The notes below the pieces were generated by a model, which saw only the letters and a program-made list of their open reading frames with translations, was not told the origin of the DNA and ran no database searches. Source: Parasteatoda lunata (lineage: Eukaryota; Arthropoda; Arachnida; Araneae; Theridiidae). Taken from it: 64,000 nt of DNA. Of the stretch, positions 47,452 through 61,127 are shown piece by piece. How positions within the stretch are numbered: position 1 is the stretch's first letter; every line of letters begins with the position of its first letter. The position numbers and the translations under genes were made by a program. The stretch spans positions 14,468,667-14,532,666 of the forward strand of contig OX421975.1 in the NCBI GenBank assembly GCA_949128135.1. The letters are read 5' to 3'.

Positions 47452-50093
47452 AGGAAGCTTTGTTAACATTGAGAAAAGACTTAGAATTTCTGCCTATAAA
47501 AGCTCTTCAGAAGGCGAATTTCTTGGAAATAGAGCTTCTCGCGACAGTATTTTAGATATACAAAAAGAGTAAAATTCGGGGTCACGCTGTGTACCCCCTA
47601 TGGGGTCTATAATTTTTTCCTTTGGTAGGGTACACTAGTAGCAGGTAATATAACACCTGGTCCACTTAAAATATTAAGGGTCAATATTAAGGTCTGATAG
47701 GAGGCTTTGTTAACATTTAGAAAAGACGTAGAATTTCTGCGTATAAAAGCCCTTCGGAAGGCGAATTTCTTCGAAATAAAGCTTCTCGCAACACTTTTGG
47801 AGATATACAAAAACAGTAAAATTCGGGGTCGCGCTGTTTACCCCCTATGGGGTCTATAATTATACCCTTTGGTAGGGTGCAATAGTTCCCCATACTATAA
47901 TACCTGGTACAATTACAACATTAAAGGTTAATATTAAGGTCTGATAGGAGGCATTTTTCTTAACATTGAAAAATGCACTGTTTTAAATATACATAGTAAA
48001 GTGCGGGGTCACACTGTGTACCCCCTATGGGGTCTATAATTATTTCCTTTGGTAAGGTACACTAGTACCAGGTAATATAACACCTTGTCCAATTAAAATA
48101 TTAAGGGCCAATATTAAGGTCTGATATGAAGCCTTTTGTTAACAATGAGAAAAGACTTAAAATTTCTCCGTATAAAAGCTATTCAGAAGGCGAATTTCTG
48201 CGAAATAAGACTTTTCGCATTACTATTTCAGATGGACATACATTGCGGGGTCACACCGTGTACCGCCTATGGGGTCTATAATTGATTCCTTTGGTAGGGT
48301 ACACTAGTACCCCGTACTATAATTCCTTGTCCAATTACAACATTAAAGGTTAATATTAAGGTCTGATAAGAGGCATTTTTCTTAACATTGAAAAATGCAC
48401 TGTTTTAAATATACATACATAGTAAAATGCGGGGTCACACTGTGTACCCCCTATGGGCTCTAAAATTATTTCCTTTGGTAGGGTACACTAGTACCCCGTA
48501 ATATAATACCTGGTCCAATTACAACATTAAAGGTTAATATTAAGGTCTGATAGGAGGCATTTTGTTAGCAATGAGAAAAGATTTAGAATTTCTCCGTATT
48601 AACGCTTTTCGGAAGGCGAATTTCCTCAAAATAAAGCTTCTCGCAACTTTTTTGGAGATATACAAAAACAGTAAAATTCGGGGTCACGCTGTGTACCCCC
48701 TATGGGGTCTATAATTTTTTCCCTTGGTAGGGTACACTAGTACCAGGTAATATAACACCTGGTCCACTTAAAATATTAAGGGTCAATATTAAGGTCTGAT
48801 AGGAGGCTTTGTTAACATTGAGAAAAGACTTAGAATTTCTGCGTATAAAAGCTAGTCGGAAAGCTAATTCCTGCGAAATAAGACTTTTCGCAACACTTTT
48901 GGAGATATACAAAAACAGTAAAATTCGGGGTCACGCTGTGTACCCCCTATGGGGTCTATAATTATTTCCTTTGGTAGGGTACACTAGTACCCCATAATAT
49001 AATACCTGGTACAATTACAACATTAAAGGTCAATATTAATGTCTGATATTAGGCATTTTCCTTAACATTGAAAAATGCACTGTTTTAGATATATATATAC
49101 ATAGTAAAGTGCGGGGTCCCACCGTGTACCCCCTATGGGCTCTAAAATTATTTCCTTTGGTAGTGTACACTAGTAACCTGTAATATAATACCTGGTCCAA
49201 GTACAACATTAAAGGGCAATATTAAGGTCTGATATCAGGCATTTTCCTTAACATTGAAAAATGCACTGTTTTAGATATATATACATAGTAAAGTGCGGGG
49301 TCCCACCGTGTACCCCCTATGGGCTCTAAAATTATTTCCTTTGGTAGGGCACACTAGTACCAGGTAATATAACACCTGGTCCACTTAATATTAAGGGCCA
49401 ATATTAAGGTCTGATAGGAGGCTTTGTTAACATTGATGAAAGACTAAGAATTTCTGCCTATAAAAGCTATTCGGAAAGCTAATTCCTGCGAAATAAGACT
49501 TTTCGCAACACTTTTGGAGAAATACAAAAACAGTAAAATTCGGGGTCACGCTGTGTACCCCCTATGGGGTCTATAATTATTTCCTTTGGTAGGGTACACT
49601 AGTACCCCATAATATAATACCTGGTACAATTACAACATTAAAGGTCAATATTAAGGACTGATATTAGGCATTTTCCTTAACATTGAAAAATGCACTGTTT
49701 TAGATATATATACATAGTATAGAGCGGGGTCCCACCGTGAACCCCCTATGGGCTCTAAAATTATTTCCTTTGGTAGGGTACACTAGTACCAGGTAATATA
49801 ACACCTGGTCCACTTAAAATATTAAGGGTCAATATTAAGGTCTGATAGGAGGCTTTGTTAACATTTAGAAAAGACGTAGAATTTCTGCGTATAAAAGCCC
49901 TTCGGAAGCCGAATTTCTTCGAAATAAAGCTTCTCGCAACACTTTTGGAGATATACAAAAACAGTAAAATTCGGGGTCACGCTGTGTACCCCCTATGAGG
50001 TCTATAATTTTTTCCTTTGGTAGGGTACACTAGTACCAGGTAATATAACACCTGGTCCACTTAAAATATTAAGGGTCAATATTAAGGTCTGAT
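47452..50093 (+). repeat. 12-mer higher-order repeat C, copy 1 (2642 bp)
   Basis: Starts: 47452 M'', 47699 M, 47946 S (180 bp, missing one catac unit), 48126 M', 48368 S, 48552 M, 48801 M, 49048 S (186 bp), 49234 S (182 bp), 49416 M, 49663 S, 49847 M. Lengths sum to 2642, and the next copy follows directly. Confidence 0.92.
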
Positions 50094-52688
50094 AGGAAGC
50101 TTTGTTAACATTGAGAAAAGACTTAGAATTTCTGCCTATAAAAGCTCTTCAGAAGGCGAATTTCTTGGAAATAGAGCTTCTCGCGACAGTATTTTAGATA
50201 TACAAAAAGAGTAAAATTCGGGGTCACGCTGTGTACCCCCTATGGGGTCTATAATTTTTTCCTTTGGTAGGGTACACTAGTAGCAGGTAATATAACACCT
50301 GGTCCACTTAAAATATTAAGGGTCAATATTAAGGTCTGATAGGAGGCTTTGTTAACATTTAGAAAAGACGTAGAATTTCTGCGTATAAAAGCCCTTCGGA
50401 AGGCGAATTTCTTCGAAATAAAGCTTCTCGCAACACTTTTGGAGATATACAAAAACAGTAAAATTCGGGGTCGCGCTGTTTACCCCCTATGGGGTCTATA
50501 ATTATACCCTTTGGTAGGGTGCAATAGTTCCCCATACTATAATACCTGGTACAATTACAACATTAAAGGTTAATATTAAGGTCTGATAGGAGGCATTTTT
50601 CTTAACATTGAAAAATGCACTGTTTTAAATATACATAGTAAAGTGCGGGGTCACACTGTGTACCCCCTATGGGGTCTATAATTATTTCCTTTGGTAAGGT
50701 ACACTAGTACCAGGTAATATAACACCTTGTCCAATTAAAATATTAAGGGCCAATATTAAGGTCTGATATGAAGCCTTTTGTTAACAATGAGAAAAGACTT
50801 AAAATTTCTCCGTATAAAAGCTATTCAGAAGGCGAATTTCTGCGAAATAAGACTTTTCGCATTACTATTTCAGATGGACATACATTGCGGGGTCACACCG
50901 TGTACCGCCTATGGGGTCTATAATTGATTCCTTTGGTAGGGTACACTAGTACCCCGTACTATAATTCCTTGTCCAATTACAACATTAAAGGTTAATATTA
51001 AGGTCTGATAAGAGGCATTTTTCTTAACATTGAAAAATGCACTGTTTTAAATATACATACATAGTAAAATGCGGGGTCACACTGTGTACCCCCTATGGGC
51101 TCTAAAATTATTTCCTTTGGTAGGGTACACTAGTACCCCGTAATATAATACCTGGTCCAATTACAACATTAAAGGTTAATATTAAGGTCTGATAGGAGGC
51201 ATTTTGTTAGCAATGAGAAAAGATTTAGAATTTCTCCGTATTAACGCTTTTCGGAAGGCGAATTTCCTCAAAATAAAGCTTCTCGCAACTTTTTTGGAGA
51301 TATACAAAAACAGTAAAATTCGGGGTCACGCTGTGTACCCCCTATGGGGTCTATAATTTTTTCCCTTGGTAGGGTACACTAGTACCAGGTAATATAACAC
51401 CTGGTCCACTTAAAATATTAAGGGTCAATATTAAGGTCTGATAGGAGGCTTTGTTAACATTGAGAAAAGACTTAGAATTTCTGCGTATAAAAGCTAGTCG
51501 GAAAGCTAATTCCTGCGAAATAAGACTTTTCGCAACACTTTTGGAGATATACAAAAACAGTAAAATTCGGGGTCACGCTGTGTACCCCCTATGGGGTCTA
51601 TAATTATTTCCTTTGGTAGGGTACACTAGTACCCCATAATATAATACCTGGTACAATTACAACATTAAAGGTCAATATTAATGTCTGATAGTAGGCATTT
51701 TCCTTAACATTGAAAAATGCACTGTTTTAGATATATATATACATAGTAAAGTGCGGGGTCCCACCGTGTACCCCCTATGGGCTCTAAAATTATTTCCTTT
51801 GGTAGTGTACACTAGTAACCTGTAATATAATACCTGGTCCAAGTACAACATTAAAGGGCAATATTAAGGTCTGATATCAGGCATTTTCCTTAACATTGAA
51901 AAATGCACTGTTTTAGATATATATACATAGTAAAGTGCGGGGTCCCACCGTGTACCCCCTATGGGCTCTAAAATTATTTCCTTTGGTAGGGCACACTAGT
52001 ACCAGGTAATATAACACCTGGTCCACTTAATATTAAGGGTCAATATTAAGGTCTGATAGGAGGCTTTGTTAACATTGATGAAAGACTAAGAATTTCTGCC
52101 TATAAAAGCTATTCGGAAAGCTAATTCCTGCGAAATAAGACTTTTCGCAACACTTTTGGAGAAATACAAAAACAGTAAAATTCGGGGTCACGCTGTGTAC
52201 CCCCTATGGGGTCTATAATTATTTCCTCTGGTAGGGTACACTAGTACCCCATTATATAATACCTGGTACAATTACAACATTAAAGGTCAATATTAAGGTC
52301 TGATATTAGGCATTTTCCTTAACATTGAAAAATGCACTGTTTTAGATATATATACATAGTATAGAGCGGGGTCCCACCGTGTACCCCCTATGGGCTCTAA
52401 AATTATTTCCTTTGGTAGGGTACACTAGTACCAGGTAATATAACACCTGGTCCACTTAAAATATTAAGGGTCAATATTAAGGTCTGATAGGAGGCTTTGT
52501 TAACATTTAGAAAAGACGTAGAATTTCTGCGTATAAAAGCCCTTCGGAAGCCGAATTTCTTCGAAATAAAGCTTCTCGCAACACTTTTGGAGATATACAA
52601 AAACAGTAAAATTCGGGGTCACGCTGTGTACCCCCTATGAGGTCTATAATTTTTTCCTTTGGTAGGGTACACTAGAACCAGGTAATAT
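50094..52688 (+). repeat. 12-mer higher-order repeat C, copy 2 (truncated last monomer)
   Basis: Same order at an offset of 2642 bp, sharing the 180, 186 and 182 bp S variants. I counted only a handful of differences, for example gatattagg/gatagtagg, ggccaatatt/gggtcaatatt, cctttgg/cctctgg, cataatat/cattatat, aaggactgat/aaggtctgat and gtgaacc/gtgtacc. The last M is cut at 52688 after 'accaggtaatat' and joined to an atgaagcc start. Confidence 0.91.
52489..52688 (+). repeat. Truncated M monomer, junction at 52688/52689
   Basis: The monomer stops after 'gaaccaggtaatat' and lacks its last ~47 bp, including the ggtctgat boundary. The next monomer starts atgaagcc immediately. About three bases (ata) could belong to either side. 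The same join occurs at 56272/56273. Confidence 0.85.
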
Positions 52689-55600
52689 ATGAAGCCATTT
52701 GTTAACAATGAGAAAAGACTTAAAATTGATCCGTATTAACGCTTTTCGGAAGGCGAATTTCCTCAAAATAAAGCTTCAAGCAACACTTTTGGAGATATAC
52801 AAAAACAGTAAAATTCGGGGTCACGCTGTGTACCCCCTATGGGGTCTGTAATTATTTCCTTTGGTAGGGTTCACTAGTACCCCGTAATGTAACACCTGGT
52901 CTCATTAAAATATTAAGGGTCAATATTAAAATCTGATATGAAGCCATTTGTTAACAATGAGAAAAGACTTAAAATTTCTCCGTATGAACGCTTTTCGGAA
53001 GGCGAATTTCCTCAAAATAAAGCTTCTCCCAACACTTTTTGAGATATACATACATAGAAAATCTATTTCTCCTCTTGAAAAAACACTTAGAATTTCTTCG
53101 TATAAAAGCTCTTTAGAAGGCGAATTTCTTCAAAATAAAGCTTCTCGCAACTTTTTTGGAGATATACAAAAACAGTAAAATTCGGGGTCACGCTGTGTAC
53201 CCCTTAAGGGGTCTATAATTTTTTCCTCTGGTAGGGTACACTAGTACAAGGTAATATAACACCTGGTCCAATTACAACATTATAGGTTAGTATTAAGGTC
53301 TGATAGGAGGCATTTTTCTTAACAATGAAAAATGCACTGTTTTAGATATACATACATAGTAAAGTGCGGGGTCACACTGTGTACCCCCTATGGGGTCTAT
53401 AATTATTTCCTTTGGTAAGATACACTAGTACCAGGTAATATAACACCTTGTCCAATTAAAATATTAAGGGCCAATATTAAGGTCTGATATGAAACCTTTT
53501 GTTAACAATGAGAAAAGACTTAAAATTTCTCCGTATAAAAGCTATTCAGAAGGCGAATTTCTGCGAAATAAGACTTTTCGCATTACTATTTCAGATGGAC
53601 ATACATTGCGGGGTCACACCGTGTACCGCCTATGGGGTCTATAATCGATTCCTTTGGTAGGGTACACTAGTACCCCGTACTATAATACCTTGTCCAATTA
53701 CAACATTAAAGGTTATTATTAAGGTCTGATAGGAGGCATTTTTCTTAACTTTGAAAAATGCACTGTTTTAAATATACATACATAGTAAAATGCGGGGTCA
53801 CACTGTGTACCCCCTATGGGCTCTAAAATTATTTCCTTTGGTAGGGTACACTAGTACCCCGTAATATAATACCTGGTCCAATTACAACATTAAAGGTTAA
53901 TATTAAGGTCTGATAGGAGGCATTTTGTTAACAATGAGAAAAGATTTAGAATTTCTCCGTATTAACGCTTTTCGGAAGGCGAATTTCCTCAAAATAAAGC
54001 TTCAAGCAACTTTTTTGGAGATATTCAAAAACAGTAAAATTCGGGGTCACGCTGTGTACCCCCTAAGGGGTCTATAATTTTTTCCTCTGGTAGGGTACAC
54101 TAGTACCCTATAATATAATACCTGGTACAATTACAACATTAAAGGTCAATATTAAGGTCTGATATTAGGCATTTTCCTTAACATTGAAAAATGCACTCTT
54201 TTAGATATATACATAGTATAGTGCGGGGTCCCACCGTGTACCCCCTATGGGCTCTAAAATTATTTCCTTTGGTAGGGTACACTAGTACCAGGTAATATAA
54301 CACCTGGTCCACTTAAAATATTAAGGGTCAATATTAAGGTCTGATATGAAGCCATTTGTTAACATTGAGAAAAGACTTAGAATTTCTGCCTATAAAAGCT
54401 CTTCAGAAGGCGAATTTCTTGGAAATAGAGCTTCTCGCGACAGTATTTTAGATATACAAAAAGAGTAAAATTCGGGGTCACGCTGTGTATCCCCTTTAGG
54501 TCTATAATTTTTTCCTTTGGTAGGGTACACTAGTAGCAGGTAATATAACACCTGGTCCACTTAAAATATTAAGGGTCAATATTAAGGTCTGATAGGAGGC
54601 TTTGTTAACATTTAGAAAAGACGTAGAATTTCTGCGTATAAAAGCCCTTCGGCAGGCGAATTTCTTCGAAATAAAGCTTCTCGCAACACTTTTGGAGATA
54701 TACAAAAACAGTAAAATTCGGGGTCGCGCTGTGTACCCCCTATGGGCTCTAAAATTATTTCCTTTAATAGAGTACACTATTACCCCGTAATATAATACCT
54801 GGTCCAATTACAACATTAAAGGTTAATATTAAGGTCTGATATGAAGCCATTTGTTAACAATGAGAAAAGACTTAAAATTTCTCCGTATGAACGCTTTTCG
54901 GAAGGCGAATTTTCTCAAAATAAAGCTTCTCCCAACACTTTTTGAGATATACATACATAGAAAATCTATTTCTCCTCTTGAAAAAAGACTTAGAATTTCT
55001 GCGTATAAAAGCTCTTTAGAAGGCGAATTTCTTCGAAATAAAGCTTCTCGCAACTCTTTTGGAGATATACAAAAACAGTAAAATTCGGGGTCACGCTGTG
55101 TACCCCCTATGGGGTCTATAATTTTTTCCTTTGGTAGGGTACACTAGTACCAGGTAATATAACACCTGGTCCACTGAAAATATTAAGGGTCAATATTAAG
55201 GTCTGATAGGAGGCTTTGTTAACATTGAGAAAAAGACTTAGAATTTCTGCGTATAAAAGCTATATGGAAAGCTAATTCCTGCGAAATAAGACTTTTCGCA
55301 ACAATTTTGGAGATATACAAAAACAGTAAATTTCGGGGTCACGCTGTGTACCCCCTATGGGGTCTATAATTATTTCCTTTGGTAGGGTACAAGAGTACCC
55401 CATAATATAATACCTGGTACAATAACAACATTAAAGGTCAATATTAAGGTCTGATATTAGGCATTTTCCTTAACATTGAAAAATGCACTGTTTTAGATAT
55501 ATATACATTGTAAAATGCGGGATCACACTGCGTACCCCCTATGGGCTCTAAAATTATTTCCTTTGGTAGGGTACACTAGTACCAGGTAATATAACACCTG

Positions 55601-56272
55601 GTCCACTTAAAATATTAAGGGTCAATATTAAGGTCTGATAGGAGGCTTTGTTAACATTGAAAAAAGACTTAGAATTTCTGCGTATAAAAGCTATTCGGAA
55701 AGCTAATTCCTGCGAAATAAGACTTTTCGCAACACTTTTGGAGATATACAAAAACTGTAAAATTCGGAGTCACGCTGTGTACCCCCTATGGGGTCTATAA
55801 TTATTTCCTGTGGTAGGGTGCTCTAGTTCCCCATAATATAATACCTGGTACAATTACAACATTAAAGGTTAATATTAAGGTCTGATAGGAGGCATTTTTC
55901 TTAACATTGAAAAATGCACTGTTTTAAATATACATACATTGTAAAATGCGGGGTCACACTGCGTTCCCCCTATGGGCTCTAAAATTATTTCCTTTGGTAG
56001 GGTACACTATTACCCCGTAATAAAATACCTGGTCCAATTACAACATTAAAGGTTAATATTAAGGTCTGATATGAAGCCATTTGTTAACAATGAGAAAAGA
56101 CTTAAAATTGATCCGTATTAACGCTTTTCGGAAGGCGAATTTCCTCAAAATAAAGCTTCTCGCAACTTTTTTGGAGATATACAAAAACAGTAAAATTCGG
56201 TGTCACGCTGTGTACCCCCTATGAGGTCTATAATTTTTTCCTTTGGTAGGGTAAACTAGTACCAGGTAATAT
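52689..56272 (+). repeat. 15-mer higher-order repeat D, copy 1 (3584 bp)
   Basis: Starts: 52689 M, 52938 L, 53305 S, 53489 M', 53731 S, 53915 M, 54164 S (182 bp), 54346 M'', 54594 M, 54841 L, 55208 M, 55456 S, 55640 M, 55887 S, 56071 truncated M (202 bp). Lengths sum to 3584. The first M has 'aaaattgatccgtatt' and 'aagcttcaagcaacac', which mark this family. Both ends of the unit are the same truncation junction. Confidence 0.87.
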
Positions 56273-57929
56273 ATGAAACCATTTGTTAACAATGAGAAAA
56301 GACTTAAAATTGATCCGTATTAACGCTTTTCGGAAGGCGAATTTCCTCAAAATAAAGCTTCAAGCAACACTTTTGGAGATATACAAAAACAGTAAAATTC
56401 GGGGTCACGCTGTGTACCCCCTATGGGGTCTGTAATTATTTCCTTTGGTAGGGTTCACTAGTACCCCGTAATGTAACACCTGGTCTCATTAAAATATTAA
56501 GGGTCAATATTAAAATCTGATATGAAGCCATTTGTTAACAATGAGAAAAGACTTAAAATTTCTCCGTATGAACGCTTTTCGGAAGGCGAATTTCCTCAAA
56601 ATAAAGCTTCTCCCAACACTTTTTGAGATATACATACATAGAAAATCTATTTCTCCTCTTGAAAAAACACTTAGAATTTCTTCGTATAAAAGCTCTTTAG
56701 AAGGCGAATTTCTTCAAAATAAAGCTTCTCGCAACACTTTTGGAGATATACAAAAACAGTAAAATTCGGGGTCACGCTGTGTACCCCTTAAGGGGTCTAT
56801 AATTTTTTCCTCTGGTAGGGTACACTAGTACAAGGTAATATAACACCTGGTCCAATTACAACATTATAGGTTAGTATTAAGGTCTGATAGGAGGCATTTT
56901 TCTTAACAATGAAAAATGCACTATTTTAGATATACATACATAGTAAAGTGCGGGGTCACACTGTGTACCCCCTATGGGGTCTATAATTATTTCCTTTGGT
57001 AAGGTACACTAGTACCAGGTAATATAACACCTTGTCCAATTAAAATATTAAGGGCCAATATTAAGGTCTGATATGAAGCCTTTTGTTAACAATGAGAAAA
57101 GACTTAAAATTTCTCCGTATAAAAGCTATTCAGAAGGCGAATTTCTGCGAAATAAGACTTTTCGCATTACTATTTCAGATGGACATACATTGCGGGGTCA
57201 CACCGTGTACCGCCTATGGGGTCTATGATTGATTCCTTTGGTAGGGTACACTAGTACCCCGTACTATAATACCTTGTCCAATTACAACATAAAGGTTAAT
57301 ATTAAGGTCTGATAGGAGGCATTTTTCTTAACATTGAAAAATGCACTGTTTTAAATATACATACATAGTAAAATGCGGGGTCACACTGTGTACCCCCTAT
57401 GGGCTCTAAAATTATTTCCTTTGGTAGGGTACACTAGTACCCCGTAATATAATACCTGGTCTAATTACAACATTAAAGGTTAATATTATGGTCTGATAGG
57501 AGGCATTTTGTTAACAATGAGAAAAGATTTAGAATTTCTCCGTATTAACGCTTTTCGGAAGGCGAATTTCCTCAAAATAAAGCTTCAAGCAACTTTTTTG
57601 GAGATATACAAAAACAGTAAAATTCGGGGTCACGCTGTGTACCCCCTAAGGGGTCTATAATTTTTTCCTTTGGTAGGGTACACTAGTACCCTATAATATA
57701 ATACCTGGTACAATTACAACATTAAAGGTCAATATTAAGGTCTGATATTAGGCATTTTCCTTAACATTGAAAAATGCACTCTTTTAGATATATATACATA
57801 GTATAGTGCGGGTCCCACCGTGTACCCCCTATGGGCTCTAAAATTATTTCCTTTGGTAGGGTACACTAGTACCAGGTAATATAACACCTGGTCCACTTAA
57901 AATATTAAGGGTCAATATTAAGGTCTGAT
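56273..57929 (+). repeat. Higher-order repeat D, partial second copy
   Basis: Starts: 56273 M, 56522 L, 56889 S, 57073 M' (241 bp), 57314 S, 57498 M, 57747 S (183 bp). They match 52689-54345 at an offset of 3584 (later 3583) bp, including the aagcttcaagc and actcttttagatat variants. The similarity continues into the M'' at 57930 and is lost in the M at 58176. Confidence 0.87.
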
Positions 57930-60900
57930 AGGAGGCTTTGTTAACATTGAGAAAAGACTTAGAATTTCTGCCTATAAAAGCTCTTCAGAAGGCGAATTTC
58001 TTGGAAATAGAGCTTCTCGCGACAGTATTTTAGATATACAAAAAGAGTAAAATTCGGGGTCACGCTGTGTACCCCCTATAGGTCTATAATTTTTTCCTTT
58101 GGTAGGGTACACTAGTAGCAGGTAATATAACACCTGGTCCACTTAAAATATTAAGGGTCAATATTAAGGTCTGATAGGAGGCTTTGTTAACATTTAGAAA
58201 AGACCTAGAATTTCTGCGTATAAAAGCTATTCGGAAAGCTAATTCCTGCGAAATAAGACTTTTCGCAACACTTTTGGAGATATACAAAAACAGTAAAATT
58301 CGGAGTCACGCTGTGTACCCCCTATGGGGTCTATAATTATTTCCTGTGGTAGGGGACACTAGTACCCCATAATATAATACCTGGTACAATTACAACATTA
58401 AAGGTTAATATTAAGGTCTGATAGGAAACATTTTTCTTAACATTGAAAAATGTACTGTTTTAGATATATATACATAGTATAGTGCGGGGTCCCACCGTGT
58501 ACCCCCTAAGGGCTCTAAAATTATTTCCTGTGGTAGGGTACACTAGTACCCCATAATATAATACCTGGTACAATTACAACATTGAAGGTTAATATTAAGG
58601 TCTGATAAGAAGCATTTTTCTTAACATTAAAAAATGCACTGTTATAAATATACATACATAGTAAAATGCGGGGTCACACTGTGTACCCCCTATGGTGTCT
58701 ATAATTATTTCCTTTGGTAGGGTACACAAGTACAAGGTAATATAACACCTGGTCCAATTACAACATTAAAGGTTAATATTAAGGTCTGATATGAAGCCAT
58801 TTGTTAACAATGAGAAAAGACTTAAAATTGATCCGTATTAACGCTTTTCGGAAGGCGAATTTCCTCAAAATAAAGCTTCTCCCAACACTTTTTGAGATAT
58901 ACATACATAGAAAATCTATTTCTCCTCTTGAAAAAACACTTAGAATTTCTTCGTATAAAAGCTCTTTAGAAGGCGAATTTCTTCAAAATAAAGCTTCTCG
59001 CAACACTTTTGGAGATATACAAAAACAGTAAAATTCGGGGTCACGCTGTGTACCCCTTAAGGGGTCTATAATTTTTTCCTCTGGTAGGGTACACTAGTAC
59101 AAAGTAATATAACACCTGGTCCAATTACAACATTATAGGTTAGTATTAAGGTCTGATAGGAGGCATTTTTCTTAACAATGAAAAATGCACTGTTTTAGAT
59201 ATACATACATAGTAAAGTGCGGGGTCACACTGTGTACCCCCTATGGGATCTATAATTATTTCCTTTGGTAAGGTACACTAGTACCAGGTACTATAACACC
59301 TTGTCCAATTAAAATATTAAGGGCCAATATTAAGGTCTGATATGAAGCCTTTTGTTAACAATGAGAAAAGACTTAAAATTTCTCCGTATAAAAGCTATTC
59401 AGAAGGCGAATTTCTGCGAAATAAGACTTTTCGCATTACTATTTCAGATGGACATACATTGCGGGGTCACACCGTGTACCGCCTATGGGGTCTATAATTG
59501 ATTCCTTTGGTAGGGTACACTAGTACAAGGTAATATAACACCTGGTCCACTTAAAATATTAAGGGTCAATATTAAGGTCTGATAGGAGGGTTTGTTAACA
59601 TTGAGAAAAGACGTAGAATTTCTGCGTATAAAAGCTCTTCAGAAGGCGAATTTCTTCGAAATAAAGCTTCTCGCAACACTTTTGGAGATATACAAAAACA
59701 GTAAAATTCGGGGTCGCGCTGTGTACCCCCTATGGGGTCTATAATTATACCCTTTGGTAGGGTGCAATAGTTCCCCATAATATAATACCTGGTACAATTA
59801 CAACATTAAAGGTTAATATTAAGGTCTGATAGGAGGCATTTTTCTTAACATTGAAAAATGCACTGTTTTAAATATACATACATAGTAGAGTGCGGGGTCA
59901 CACTGTGTACCCCCTATGGGGTCTATAATTATTTCCTTTGGTAAGGTACACTAGTACCCCGTAATATAATACCTGGTCCAATTAAAACATTAAAGTTTAA
60001 TATTAAGGTCTGATAGGAGGCATTTTGTTAGCAATGAGAAAAGATTTAGAATTTCTCCGTATTAACGCTTTTCGGAAGGCAAATTTCCTCAAAATAAAGC
60101 TTCTCGCAACTTTTTTGGAGATATACAAAAACAGTAAAATTCGGGGTCACGCTGTGTACCCCCTATGGGGTCTATAATTTTTTCCCTTGGTAGGGTACAC
60201 TAGTACCAGGTAATATAACACCTGGTCCACTTAAAATATTAAGGGTCAATATTAAGGTCTGATAGGAGGCTTTGTTAACATTGAGAAAAGACTTAGAATT
60301 TCTGCGTATAAAAGCTAGGTGGAAAGCTAATTCCTGCGAAATAAGACTTTTCGCAACACTTTTGGAGATATACAAAAACAGTAAAATTCGGGGTCACGCT
60401 GTGTACCCCCTATGGGGTCTATAATTATTTCCTTTGGTAGGGTACACTAGTACCCCATAATATAATACCTGGTACAATTACAACATTAAATGTCAATATT
60501 AATGTCTGATATTAGGCATTTTCCTTAACATTGAAAAATGCACTGTTTTAGATATATATATACTTAGTAAAGTGCGGGGTCCCACCGTGTACCCCCTATG
60601 GGCTCTAAAATTATTTCCTTTGGTAGTGTACACTAGTAACCTGTAATATAATACCTGGTCCAAGTACAACATTAAAGGGCAATATTAAGGTCTGATATCA
60701 GGCATTTTCCTTAACATTGAACAATGCACTGTTTTAGATATATATACATAGTAAAGTGCGGGGTCCCACCGTGTACCCCCTATGGGCTCTAAAATTATTT
60801 CCTTTGGTAGGGCACACTAGTACCAGGTAATATAACACCTGGTCCACTTAAAATATTAAGGGTCAATATTAAGGTCTGATAGGAGGCTTTGTTAACATTT

Positions 60901-61127
60901 AGAAAAGACGTAGAATTTCTGCGTATAAAAGCCCTTCGGAAGGCGAATTTCTTCGAAATAAAGCTTCTCGCAACACTTTTGGAGATATACAAAAACAGTA
61001 AAATTCGGGGTCGCGCTGTGTACCCCCTATGGGGTCTATAATTATACCCTTTGGTAGGGTGCAATAGTTCCCCATAATATAATACCTGGTACAATTACAA
61101 CATTAAAGGTTAATATTAAGGTCTGAT
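57930..61127 (+). repeat. Mosaic block, first part
   Basis: Starts: 57930 M'', 58176 M, 58423 S, 58607 S, 58791 L, 59158 S, 59342 M', 59584 M, 59831 S, 60015 M, 60264 M, 60511 S (186 bp), 60697 S, 60881 M. 58176-59583 parallels 45117-46524. 60015-60696 parallels 48552-49233 of HOR C (ttagcaatgag and 186 bp S variants). The M at 59584 is unusual in starting aggagggtttgttaac. Confidence 0.85.
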
